Source of the DNA: Lachnospira eligens
Lineage (GTDB): Bacteria; Bacillota; Clostridia; Lachnospirales; Lachnospiraceae
Assembly (NCBI RefSeq): GCF_009680455.1
Contig: NZ_WKRD01000012.1
Coordinates: 14,989 to 78,988 of the forward strand
Reading direction: 5' to 3'
Length of the DNA stretch: 64,000 nucleotides
Every line of letters starts with the position of its first letter. Positions within the stretch are counted from its first letter, which is position 1. The notes under the pieces were generated by a model, which saw nothing but the letters and a program-made list of their open reading frames with translations, was not told the origin of the DNA and did no database searches. Shown piece after piece: positions 39,212 through 47,613 of the stretch. The translations under genes and the position numbers were made by a program.

Positions 39212-40530
39212 ATATACTGATTAAAGAGGGCAGAGTGCTTGACCCTGCAAGTAAAACAGACAAAGTTATTGATGTGCTTATTAAGGACGGATTTATTGCT
39301 GCAGTGGAGGAGAATATTGATGAGTCACAGGCTGATGAAGTGATTGATGCATCAGGATGCATGGTTATGCCTGGACTGGTTGACCTTAATGCACATTTCA
39401 GGGAACCGGGACTTGAGCATAAGGAAACTATAAGAACAGGCTCAAGAGCGGCAGCTAGGGGCGGATATACAACAGTCTGCATGATGCCTAACACGAAACC
39501 TGTAATTGATAATGTTGATATGCTGCAGTATGTAACAGATAAGGCAGAAGAGGTTACTGACATTAATCTGTATACAATAGCTGCCATGACAGCAGGTCAG
39601 GAGGGTGAGTATCTTACTGATTTTGAGGCACTTAAGGATGCAGGTGCTGTTGCAGTCAGTGACAATGGCGGAACTATTATGAATGCAAGAACTGCAAGGC
39701 AGGCTATGAGGCAGGCAGCAGAGGTTGACATTCCGGTATTTGCACATTGTGAAGATACTAACTTGGCTGCAAGAGGTGTTATGAATGCCGGAGAGAGAGC
39801 TAAGGAACTTGGTCTTTTCGGAATAATGGATGCCGTTGAGGATGTTATTGTTGCAAGAGATATTCTTCTTGCAAAGAATACAGGTGCAAAGCTGCATATA
39901 AGTCATGTGTCTAATAAGGAATCAGCATTTATTATAAAGATTGCCAAGGAACAGGGGATTCCAGTGACAGCAGAGGTTGCCCCACATCATTTCACACTGA
40001 CAGAGGAAGCGGTGAACGGGGATGATGCAAACTTTAAGATTAACCCTCCTTTAAGAAAGGCAGATGATGTAAAGGCTCTTAAAGAAGCGCTTGCATCAGG
40101 GGTTATTGATGTTATTGCAACAGACCATGCTCCACATCATCCTACTGAGAAGGAAAGACCTTTTGACGAAGCACCGTTTGGTGTAGTAGGTCTTGAAACA
40201 GCAGTTCCGGTTACTATTACTGAGCTTGTAAGAACAGGAGTGCTTACTCCGTTACAGATGGTTGAGAAAATGAGTTATAATCCGGCTAAGATACTTGGAA
40301 TTGACAGAGGAGTTCTTGCACCGGGAAAAGTTGCTGATATAACAGTTGTTAATCCTACAGAAGAGTATGATATTGACAGCAACAGATTTGCTTCAAAGGG
40401 AAAGAATACTCCATTTGAAGGAATGCATGTGTATGGAAAGGTTTTATATACGCTTGTTAATGGAAGAGTTGTGTATTCAGACCATAATGGAACAGAAATT
40501 CTTATTGAAAGAGAAGTTCCAAAGTTGTAG
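39208..40530 (+). CDS. pyrC: Dihydroorotase (type I), first zinc His replaced by Asn
   Basis: 440-residue amidohydrolase closing carbamoyl-aspartate to dihydroorotate. Typical segments: MPGLVDLNAHFREPG, TTVCMMPNTKPVIDN, HISHVSN, EVAPHHFTLT and ATDHAPHH (catalytic Asp). The metal-binding HxH motif normally found after VD reads N61-A-H63, so one zinc ligand is asparagine; the other ligands are present. The start overlaps the GGDEF-EAL stop (ATGA). It heads the run pyrC-pyrF-pyrK-pyrD. GAGGGGAG lies before the start, inside the upstream gene. Confidence 0.93.
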   Translation: MNILIKEGRVLDPASKTDKVIDVLIKDGFIAAVEENIDESQADEVIDASGCMVMPGLVDLNAHFREPGLEHKETIRTGSRAAARGGYTTVCMMPNTKPVIDNVDMLQYVTDKAEEVTDINLYTIAAMTAGQEGEYLTDFEALKDAGAVAVSDNGGTIMNARTARQAMRQAAEVDIPVFAHCEDTNLAARGVMNAGERAKELGLFGIMDAVEDVIVARDILLAKNTGAKLHISHVSNKESAFIIKIAKEQGIPVTAEVAPHHFTLTEEAVNGDDANFKINPPLRKADDVKALKEALASGVIDVIATDHAPHHPTEKERPFDEAPFGVVGLETAVPVTITELVRTGVLTPLQMVEKMSYNPAKILGIDRGVLAPGKVADITVVNPTEEYDIDSNRFASKGKNTPFEGMHVYGKVLYTLVNGRVVYSDHNGTEILIEREVPKL

Positions 40531-40575
40531 AATAAAGTGATTTTGCGTATGAATTAAGGAGGCTAAAGTAGATTA

Positions 40576-41499
40576 ATGATTAAGAAGCTTGTTGATAAGA
40601 TTGTAGAGACTAATGCACCAATAGTTGTAGGACTTGATCCGATGATGAAGTATCTTCCAAAGCATCTTGCAGATGTTGCATTTGAGCAGTATGGTGAGAC
40701 ACTTGAGGGAGCAGCAGAGGCTATATGGCAGTATAACAAAGGCATTATAGATAATATATATGACATTGTTCCAGCTGTTAAACCACAGATTGCAATGTAT
40801 GAGCAGTTTGGAATTGAAGGACTTAAGGCATTCAAGAAAACAGTTGATTACTGTCACGAGAAAGGCATGATTGTTATCGGTGATGTTAAGAGAGGCGATA
40901 TTGGTTCAACTTCTGAGGCTTATGCGGTAGCACATCTTGGAAAGGTAAATGTTGGCTCTAAGGCAATTACTCCTTTTGACGAAGATTTTGCAACTGTTAA
41001 TCCATATCTTGGCTCTGATGGTATCAATCCATTTATTAAGGTTTGTAATGAGCAGGACAGAGGTATATTTATACTTGTTAAGACATCTAATCCTTCAAGT
41101 GGAGAATTCCAGGATCAGCTTATTAACGGAAGACCATTATACGAGTTAGTTGGTGAGAAGGTTAATGAGTGGGGAGCTTCAAGCATGGACGGAGATTACA
41201 GTAATGTCGGTGCGGTTGTTGGAGCTACTTACCCAGAGATGGGAAGAGTATTAAGAAAGGTTATGCCTAAGGCGTATATCCTTGTACCAGGATATGGTGC
41301 ACAGGGCGGACAGGGCAAGGATCTTGTTGATTTCTTTAATCCTGACGGACTTGGAGCTATTGTAAACAGCTCAAGAGGAATTATTGCAGCATATACTAAG
41401 GAGCAGTATGCGAAGTTTGGTGAGAAGAACTTCGGAGAAGCTTCAAGACAGGCTGCTCTTGATATGATTGCTGATATCAACGGAGCACTTGGCAAGTAA
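40576..41499 (+). CDS. pyrF: Orotidine 5'-phosphate decarboxylase (type 2)
   Basis: 307-residue TIM-barrel enzyme converting OMP to UMP. PIVVGLDPMMKYLP starts the barrel; the catalytic Lys-Asp array is in IVIGDVKRGDIGSTS. LVPGYGAQGGQG and NSSRGIIAAY near the end form the phosphate site. The length (about 300 rather than 240 residues) marks the type-2 subfamily. AAGGAGG is upstream; it lies 45 nt after pyrC. Confidence 0.96.
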   Translation: MIKKLVDKIVETNAPIVVGLDPMMKYLPKHLADVAFEQYGETLEGAAEAIWQYNKGIIDNIYDIVPAVKPQIAMYEQFGIEGLKAFKKTVDYCHEKGMIVIGDVKRGDIGSTSEAYAVAHLGKVNVGSKAITPFDEDFATVNPYLGSDGINPFIKVCNEQDRGIFILVKTSNPSSGEFQDQLINGRPLYELVGEKVNEWGASSMDGDYSNVGAVVGATYPEMGRVLRKVMPKAYILVPGYGAQGGQGKDLVDFFNPDGLGAIVNSSRGIIAAYTKEQYAKFGEKNFGEASRQAALDMIADINGALGK

Positions 41500-41538
41500 T
41501 TATACATATTTACACACAGGTTAATAATGGAGATTATT

Positions 41539-42339
41539 ATGGCGTACAGAGAAAATGCGAAGATTCTTAAGGCGGATTGTCTTGCTGACGGAGTCTATGA
41601 AATATGGTTTGAAACAAAGGATATTGCTAAGGCCGCTAAGGCAGGACAGTTTATATCAGTATATTCTAATGATGGTTCAAGAATGTTACCAAGACCTATC
41701 AGTATATGTAAGGTTGAGAATAATAATTTAAGAATTGTATTCAGAGTTGCCGGCAAGGGAACAGAAGAGTTTTCTAAGATGAAGGCAGGAGAGTATCTTG
41801 ATATTCAGGGACCCCTTGGCAATGGTTATAATCTGGGAAAAATTGCTGCAGAGATTAAGGCAGAAGGCAGAAGCTTTGATAAGGCTATTCTTTTCGGTGG
41901 CGGAATAGGTGTTCCTCCTATGCTTGAGCTTGCAAGAAGATTAGACTGCCACAAGAATGTTGTAGTTGGTTACAGAAACAGCCAGACTTTCCTTAAGGAA
42001 GATTTTGAAGCAGTTGCTGATACAGATGTGTATATTGCAACTGAAGATGGAAGTGTTGGAACAAAGGGAAATGTATTAGATGCTGTAAAACAGGAAAAGG
42101 TTGAGGCAGATGTTATATTTGCATGTGGACCAACTCCTATGCTTCGTGCAATTAAGGCATATGCACTTGAGAATGATATTCCATGTTATGTTTCGTTAGA
42201 AGAGAAGATGGCATGCGGAATTGGTGCATGTCTTGCATGTGTATGTAAATCAACTGAGATTGACGACCATTCTCAGGTTAAGAATAAGAGAGTGTGCAAG
42301 GAAGGTCCGGTATTTAATGTTAAGGAGGTAGAACTGTAA
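41539..42339 (+). CDS. pyrK: Dihydroorotate dehydrogenase electron transfer subunit
   Basis: 266-residue FAD and [2Fe-2S] subunit that passes electrons from PyrD to NAD. FAD domain with MLPRPISICKVENNNLRIV, NAD-binding AILFGGGIGVPPMLELA, and cysteine cluster CGIGACLACVC plus a fourth Cys (RVCKEGP). Start at 41539 with GGAG upstream. The TAATG overlap with pyrD fits equal production of both subunits. It implies an NAD-linked class IB DHOD. Confidence 0.95.
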   Translation: MAYRENAKILKADCLADGVYEIWFETKDIAKAAKAGQFISVYSNDGSRMLPRPISICKVENNNLRIVFRVAGKGTEEFSKMKAGEYLDIQGPLGNGYNLGKIAAEIKAEGRSFDKAILFGGGIGVPPMLELARRLDCHKNVVVGYRNSQTFLKEDFEAVADTDVYIATEDGSVGTKGNVLDAVKQEKVEADVIFACGPTPMLRAIKAYALENDIPCYVSLEEKMACGIGACLACVCKSTEIDDHSQVKNKRVCKEGPVFNVKEVEL

Positions 42340-43250
42340 TGAGCGATATTAATATGTCAGTGAATATTGCAGGAGTTGAATTAAAGAATCCTGTGACAGT
42401 TGCTTCCGGAACATTCGGTTCAGGCATGGAGTACGGAGAATATGTTGATCTTAACAGACTCGGTGCAGTGACAACCAAGGGTGTTGCCAATATTCCGTGG
42501 CCGGGCAATCCTACACCAAGAATTGCTGAGACTTATGGTGGGATGATGAATGCTATCGGATTACAGAATCCGGGACTTGATACATTTGTAAAAAGAGATA
42601 TTCCATTTCTTAAGCAGTATGATACTAAGATTATTGTTAATGTATGTGGAAAATCTGAAGCAGATTATGTGGATGCTGTTGAAAAGCTTGGTGAACAGCC
42701 AGTTGACCTTCTTGAAATCAATATCTCATGCCCTAATGTCAAAGAGGGTGGAATTGCTTTCGGACAGGTTCCAGCTTCTGCAGAGGCTATTACTAAGGCG
42801 GTTAAGAAGGTAGCAAAGCAGCCGGTTATTATGAAGTTAAGTCCTAATGTTACTGATATTACAGAGATGGCAAAGGCTGTAGAGGCAGGTGGTGCTGACG
42901 CGGTTTCGCTTATCAATACTCTTACAGGTATGAAGATTGATGTGAACAGAAGAACATTTGCAGTAGCTAACAAGACTGCGGGTGTATCAGGACCTGCTAT
43001 TCATCCAATCGCAGTAAGAATGGTTTATCAGGTTGCCAATGCAATTAACCTTCCTATAATCGGAATGGGTGGAATCAGAACAGCAGAGGATGCACTTGAA
43101 ATGATTATGGTTGGTGCGAGTGCAGTTGCTGTTGGAACAGCAAATTTTAATGATCCATATACAACTATTAAGGTTATTGATGGAATCAGGGAATATATGG
43201 AAAAGAATAATGTAGCAGATATTAAGGAGTTGATTGGTTGTGTCAGATAG
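42339..43250 (+). CDS. pyrD: Dihydroorotate dehydrogenase, catalytic subunit (class IB)
   Basis: 303-residue FMN-dependent TIM-barrel enzyme oxidising dihydroorotate to orotate. NPVTVASGTFGSGMEY near the start, the catalytic Cys in EINISCPNVKEGG, KLSPNVTDI, and the FMN phosphate site GMGGIRTAEDALEM. AAGGAGG upstream of the ATG lies in pyrK. The following glycosyltransferase gene starts inside its last codons. Confidence 0.97.
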   Translation: MSDINMSVNIAGVELKNPVTVASGTFGSGMEYGEYVDLNRLGAVTTKGVANIPWPGNPTPRIAETYGGMMNAIGLQNPGLDTFVKRDIPFLKQYDTKIIVNVCGKSEADYVDAVEKLGEQPVDLLEINISCPNVKEGGIAFGQVPASAEAITKAVKKVAKQPVIMKLSPNVTDITEMAKAVEAGGADAVSLINTLTGMKIDVNRRTFAVANKTAGVSGPAIHPIAVRMVYQVANAINLPIIGMGGIRTAEDALEMIMVGASAVAVGTANFNDPYTTIKVIDGIREYMEKNNVADIKELIGCVR

Positions 43251-44442
43251 AATACTTTTCTTAAGTAATGGTTCTATATGCTATGACTCAACAACTTACT
43301 TTATTGAATGTATAAGTGAAGAATTAAAAGCTATGGGCTGGGAAGTCATGCATATCAGATTAGATAAAGCCACACAGAAGGACAAGCTGTGTGTGCTGGC
43401 TGATGAGTATGACTCTCAGCCTTTTGATTATGTGTTTGATATTAATACAAAGCTGGACGCAGTATGTGATGATTCAGGAAGATACTGCTTTGACAGACTT
43501 GGAAAAGCGGTCTGGCATTATATTCTTGACCATCCGTTCTATCATCATGACAGTCTAAAAGTGCCTTTAAAGAACATGAATGTAATATGTCTTGATGAGA
43601 TGCATAAAAAGTTTATTGATGAAACTTATCCTCATATTAACAGCTGTATTGTTCTTCCGCTTGCTGCAAAGCAGGCAGAGAGCGGTCTGAAGCCATATGA
43701 TATGCGTGAGAATGACCTGGTATTCACAGCGTCTTATACTGACCCTGATATGGTGTATTTTAAGGCAAAGAAGCAGGATAGTGAAAATGTTGTTTTTTTT
43801 AATACATTTACACAAATACTGCTTGATAATCCGGAGCTTACGCAGGAGGAAGCCATAAGGCAGATGTATCCGGGTATCAGCGGAACACAGACAGCAGAGA
43901 AGCTGCAGCAGAATTTCATGGCTGATGTTTATATTCAAGCGGCCATAAGACAGGAGATTGTGGTTCAGCTTATAAGAAATCATGTGCCTGTGAAGCTGTA
44001 TGGACATAACTGGGATACTTTTCTTACAAAGGCAGAGGTTCTTATGAAGGATGATCTGCCATTTATTAAAGAGTTTGTTAAGGATTGTGGAGAGGTAACA
44101 TATGGCGAGCTTCCGGCTATATACAATAATGCAAGGTTTTCAGTTAACCAGCTTCCATGGTTTAAGGCAGGAATACATGACAGGACGCCGCTTGCACTTA
44201 TGAATGGCTGTGTGAGTATTACAGATGGAAGTACTTATATGCGCCGGGAGATTCCTATGGATTCAGGAGTTGAATATTATTCTCTTGATGAACTGGAAAA
44301 TGTTGGAGAGAAGATTAAAAGCCTTGTGGATGATGTGGGGTCTATGAAGGAGAAAGTGGCAAGAGGCGTTCAGTATGCAGAAGATATGTGGTCGTGGAAG
44401 CACTGGGCTGTGGAGTTTGTGGAGGCTGCCAAGGAATGTTGA
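43240..44442 (+). CDS. CgeB-like glycosyltransferase
   Basis: 400-residue protein with two Rossmann-like halves. The C-terminal region (about 235-390: PVKLYGHNWDTF, ELPAIYNNARFSVNQLPWF, DRTPLALMNGCVSITDGS) matches the Glyco_trans_1_2 domain of CgeB and related spore-surface or flagellin-linked glycosyltransferases. The N-terminal half (DUF3880-like) is less conserved. GTG at 43240 is preferred (AAGGAG 10 nt upstream); TTG at 43234 is possible. It overlaps pyrD by 11 nt, so it is expressed with the pyrimidine genes although no metabolic link is evident. Confidence 0.78.
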   Translation: MSDRILFLSNGSICYDSTTYFIECISEELKAMGWEVMHIRLDKATQKDKLCVLADEYDSQPFDYVFDINTKLDAVCDDSGRYCFDRLGKAVWHYILDHPFYHHDSLKVPLKNMNVICLDEMHKKFIDETYPHINSCIVLPLAAKQAESGLKPYDMRENDLVFTASYTDPDMVYFKAKKQDSENVVFFNTFTQILLDNPELTQEEAIRQMYPGISGTQTAEKLQQNFMADVYIQAAIRQEIVVQLIRNHVPVKLYGHNWDTFLTKAEVLMKDDLPFIKEFVKDCGEVTYGELPAIYNNARFSVNQLPWFKAGIHDRTPLALMNGCVSITDGSTYMRREIPMDSGVEYYSLDELENVGEKIKSLVDDVGSMKEKVARGVQYAEDMWSWKHWAVEFVEAAKEC

Positions 44443-44511
44443 GGCGTGCTGAGGCGTGGCGCTTGAGACTGTTGGTGAGATAACTGTAATGTGGCGCTCA
44501 GGCTGGCGCGT

Positions 44512-44703
44512 CCTATAAGATTGTTTTTTATAGAGGTTTTATAGGCTGTTTTCAGACAGAAAAAGTGTTTTCGGTGCGGAATTACCTATAAGGCTGGCAC
44601 GAGGAAGCTTTTGATAGGTGGATTGAGAGATAAAATGACTGGTTTAGCAGGCAATTTGCTGAAATTGTCCTATAAGAACTTGACTAATGCGACTATCTAT
44701 AGG
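44512..44703 (+). repeat. Triple inverted-repeat element, copy A
   Basis: In the 399-nt gap between the glycosyltransferase and the DXS-like gene. Three units: 44512-44545, 44585-44618 and 44669-44703, each opening with CCTATAAG and closing with a pairing arm (TTTATAGG, TTGATAGG, TCTATAGG) after an 18-19-nt centre. Spacers are 39 and 50 nt. The same layout with different arm sequence recurs at 54634 and 63898. The remaining gap holds only the terminator listed next. Confidence 0.75.
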
Positions 44704-44775
44704 TATCACGTCAAATATGCATGTATTTAATCATGCCACAGCCATTATGGAAACTAAAGACAGGGATAAATTCTA

Positions 44776-44819
44776 AAAAGACATGACAGTCATTGATAAA
44801 AATGATTGCCATGTCTTTT
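44776..44819 (-). terminator. Terminator of the DXS-like gene, likely bidirectional
   Basis: 19-nt arms 44776-44794 and 44801-44819 (AAAAGACATG...CATGTCTTTT) with one mismatch and one G-T pair, 6-nt loop; T run on the minus strand after the hairpin. Confidence 0.85.
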
Positions 44820-44841
44820 CGATTATAATGAAACAATATAG

Positions 44842-46596
44842 TTATAATGTTGCTGCGATATCTTCTGCAATCTGTTCAGGAGTAAGGTGGTTGTCCTTTA
44901 ATACTTCTGATGCATCGTATCTGTCGATAAATTCTTTCTTAATACCGAAGTTTAATACCTTCATATCAGAAGAACCATAGTATGCTGCAATCTTAGCTCC
45001 GAAGCCGCCTTCAAGGTAGCCGTCCTCAAGAGTTGCAACTACTGCGTGGTCTTTCTTTAATTCATTAAGAGTGTCTGCGTCAATACCTGAGATATAGTAA
45101 GGATTGATAACAGTTGCGTCAATTCCGTGTGAAGTCTTAAGAATATTAGCGGCTTTTACAGCAGTTTCATAGAAAGTTCCAAGCCCGAGGATAGCAACTC
45201 TGCTTCCTTTCTTAGTAATCTCGTAAGTGTCAAGCTTGCTGAAATCTTTAGTTACAGGTACACCTGTTGAAATCATGCTGCCGCCCGGAACTTTAATAGC
45301 AACAGGATACTCATTCTGTGTTAAAGACCAGTCAAGCATTGCAATATAATCTTCCTTGGTAACAGGTGCAAGATATATAAGTCCCGGAATGCTGTTGAGC
45401 ATAGGGATATCCTGAAGTCCGAGATGTGTAACATCATTCATCCCGTACACAGAGCCTGCAAATACTGTAAATGTTACAGGACTGCCATTGATACATACAT
45501 CCTGAGTAATCTGGTCATAGGCTCTCTGTATAAATGAGCTGTAAACACCAAATACAGGCTTTCCGCCGTTAGCAGCGATACCGGAAGCCAACGCAACAGC
45601 AGTTTCCTCTGCGATACCAACATCAACAAACTGTTTTCCTGCTTTAGCTCTCATGTCAGCAGTAAATCCCATAACAGTAGGAGTTCCGGCTGTGATTGCA
45701 ACAACACTCTTATCATCGTCCATCTTCTTTAACAGATATTCTAAAGAAGCGTCAGAGAAATCAGGCTCTCCGCCCTTGGAAAGAGATTCGCCGGTTGCTA
45801 TATCAAAAGGTGCATGCCAGTGCCATTTTTCTTTATTCTGCTCGGCAGGTGCATAACCTTTGCCTTTAAGAGTATTAATGTGGACAACAACAGCTTTTGT
45901 AGTGTCTTTAACCTTTTCAAATGCTTCAATTAAAGAAGCAATATCATTACCCTTGTCAACATAGATATAATCAAGGTTCATTGCCTTAAAAAGATTACAT
46001 TCAGCCTGTCCATTTGTTTCACGAAGAAGCTTTAAATTAGCATAAAGACCACCGTGATTTTCAGCGATGGACATATCGTTATCATTAGCAACAATAATCA
46101 TGTTGCTATTTAATTCAGAAGCAAAATCAAGACCCTCCAGAGCCTCACCGCCGCTTAAGGAACCATCACCTATAACAGCGATTATATTACCATCTTCACC
46201 GTTTAAATCTCTTGCTTTGGCAAGACCGCAGGCAAGACTTATAGAAGTTGAAGTATGACCTACAGTAAAGAAATCATGTTCGCTTTCGTCCGGATTAGTG
46301 TATCCTGACACATCATCATAATGTTCCTCATAAAGATATGCATCTTTTCTTCCGGTAAGCATTTTGTGAGGATAGCACTGGTGTGATACATCAAATACGA
46401 TTTTATCTTTAGGCGAATCAAATACATAATGCATGGCGATGATTGCTTCTACCATACCGAAGTTAGGACCAAAATGTCCGCCGTGTTTGCTGGCTCTTGT
46501 AAGAAGGGCGTGACGCATTTCTTCTGCAAGGACATTAAGCTGCATAATGTTTAATTTCTTCACATCAGCAGGACTGTTAATATTCTCAATATACAT
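44842..46596 (-). CDS. DXS-like thiamine-diphosphate enzyme, substrate arginines absent
   Basis: 584-residue transketolase-family protein most similar to 1-deoxy-D-xylulose-5-phosphate synthase. ThDP features: GGHFGPNFGMVEAIIAMHYV, VSHQCYPHKMLTGR, VGHTSTSISLA, VIGDGSLSGGEA (Mg site), GIAEE (catalytic Glu) and YSSFIQRAYDQ. It is shorter than typical DXS (about 620). Where DXS has the phosphate-binding DRAG arginine this protein reads F379-A-G-S, where DXS has ADGPTH it reads N387-D-V-T-H, and the YPRG arginine is V436-P-G-G. So it may use another acceptor, and the true dxs may be elsewhere. Alone between the accessory region and the pyr genes. Confidence 0.75.
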   Translation of the reverse strand: MYIENINSPADVKKLNIMQLNVLAEEMRHALLTRASKHGGHFGPNFGMVEAIIAMHYVFDSPKDKIVFDVSHQCYPHKMLTGRKDAYLYEEHYDDVSGYTNPDESEHDFFTVGHTSTSISLACGLAKARDLNGEDGNIIAVIGDGSLSGGEALEGLDFASELNSNMIIVANDNDMSIAENHGGLYANLKLLRETNGQAECNLFKAMNLDYIYVDKGNDIASLIEAFEKVKDTTKAVVVHINTLKGKGYAPAEQNKEKWHWHAPFDIATGESLSKGGEPDFSDASLEYLLKKMDDDKSVVAITAGTPTVMGFTADMRAKAGKQFVDVGIAEETAVALASGIAANGGKPVFGVYSSFIQRAYDQITQDVCINGSPVTFTVFAGSVYGMNDVTHLGLQDIPMLNSIPGLIYLAPVTKEDYIAMLDWSLTQNEYPVAIKVPGGSMISTGVPVTKDFSKLDTYEITKKGSRVAILGLGTFYETAVKAANILKTSHGIDATVINPYYISGIDADTLNELKKDHAVVATLEDGYLEGGFGAKIAAYYGSSDMKVLNFGIKKEFIDRYDASEVLKDNHLTPEQIAEDIAATL

Positions 46597-46637
46597 GTTT
46601 TCTGATACTCCTTATCTTATATTTTAATACATTTTAT

Positions 46638-46668
46638 ATCATAGCACCTAAAGTTAGGTTTAGGTCAA
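46638..46668 (-). promoter_or_regulatory. Putative promoter/operator of the DXS-like gene
   Basis: On the minus strand TTGACC (46668-46663) with TATGAT (46643-46638) at a long 19-nt spacing, or GCTATG at 17. The spacer holds an inverted repeat CCTAAA-N6-TTTAGG (46647-46664) that could be an operator. Confidence 0.35.
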
Positions 46669-46820
46669 GAGGAATGTGTTGGGAGTTTGTAGAAGTAAAT
46701 TCTGAAAGATAGCAATTATATCTGATTAGCATGGATTAATTACTAAATGTCACATCAATATTGAAAGCTGATTGTTAAAATGATAAAGTTACCTTATAAA
46801 ATATGAAAATGAGGATTTAA

Positions 46821-47582
46821 ATGAAAAAAGTAGAGATAGCAGTATGCGATGATGAATATATACATGTAGAGAGGATTGTCAAATATATTGGAGTGTATTC
46901 TGAAGAGTGTGAAATTGATATCAATGTGACCGAATACAATTCTGGAAAGTTATTGTTAGAAGCTGTTGAGGGAGATACATCTAAATATGATATTATATTT
47001 CTAGATGTTGAGATGCCGGATTTTGATGGTGTGGATACAGCAAGAGGTATCCGTAAAGTTTCAGAAGATGTAATAATATGTTTTGTGACCAGCTTTGATA
47101 AATATGCCATAGCAGCTTATGGGGTAGAAGCACTTGCTTATGTTGTCAAACCTGTTACTTATCCAGAATTAAAAAGAGTACTTGGAAGGGCCGTTGTTAT
47201 GGTTCAGTATGCTTTTGACCATAAAGAAGCAGAAGAAAGGTACATAGAAGTTCAGGTTGCTAAAAATACAAGAATAGTAGATGTAAGAAATATTCAGTAT
47301 ATTGAAAAAAGGAGAAATCAATGTGTACTTCATTGTTCAGATGCTGAGATAACATGTTATGAAACATTGAAAAAGATGTATGGCAAACTAGATAAAAATA
47401 TATTTATATATATACATCAGGGTTATATAGTAAATTTTGATGCAATAAAAGAGGTTAAAGAAAATGCAGTATTTCTTGGAGATGGAGTAGAAGTGCCATT
47501 GAGCAGAAGTCACTATAAATCAGTTAAAGAAAGACATATGAGTAAGATAAGAAAGCTACTTGAAGAAAGAAAAATGAATTGA
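46821..47582 (+). CDS. LytTR-family response regulator
   Basis: 253-residue AgrA/ComE-type regulator. Receiver domain (1-125) with CDDE acidic pair, phospho-Asp in IIFLDVEMPDFDG, FVTSFDKYA switch and VVKPV lysine. The LytTR DNA-binding domain (about 145-245) has VQVAKNTRIVDVRNIQYIEK and HQGYIVNFDAIKEV. It probably acts with the GHKL kinase encoded opposite, and LytTR-type repeats lie at 48962. Unusually, kinase and regulator genes are convergent, not in one operon. GAGG lies before the ATG. Confidence 0.92.
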   Translation: MKKVEIAVCDDEYIHVERIVKYIGVYSEECEIDINVTEYNSGKLLLEAVEGDTSKYDIIFLDVEMPDFDGVDTARGIRKVSEDVIICFVTSFDKYAIAAYGVEALAYVVKPVTYPELKRVLGRAVVMVQYAFDHKEAEERYIEVQVAKNTRIVDVRNIQYIEKRRNQCVLHCSDAEITCYETLKKMYGKLDKNIFIYIHQGYIVNFDAIKEVKENAVFLGDGVEVPLSRSHYKSVKERHMSKIRKLLEERKMN

Positions 47583-47613
47583 CATACTTTACATAAAAAT
47601 AATTAAGCTATTA

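Noticed and set aside
44512..44703. Triple inverted repeats as plain rho-independent terminators
   Set aside because: None of the hairpins is followed by a T tract, the stems are AT-rich, and a separate good terminator lies at 44776.
44783..44980. 65-codon + strand frame overlapping the end of the DXS-like gene
   Set aside because: It is antisense to a conserved gene, begins in a terminator hairpin and lacks a ribosome site.
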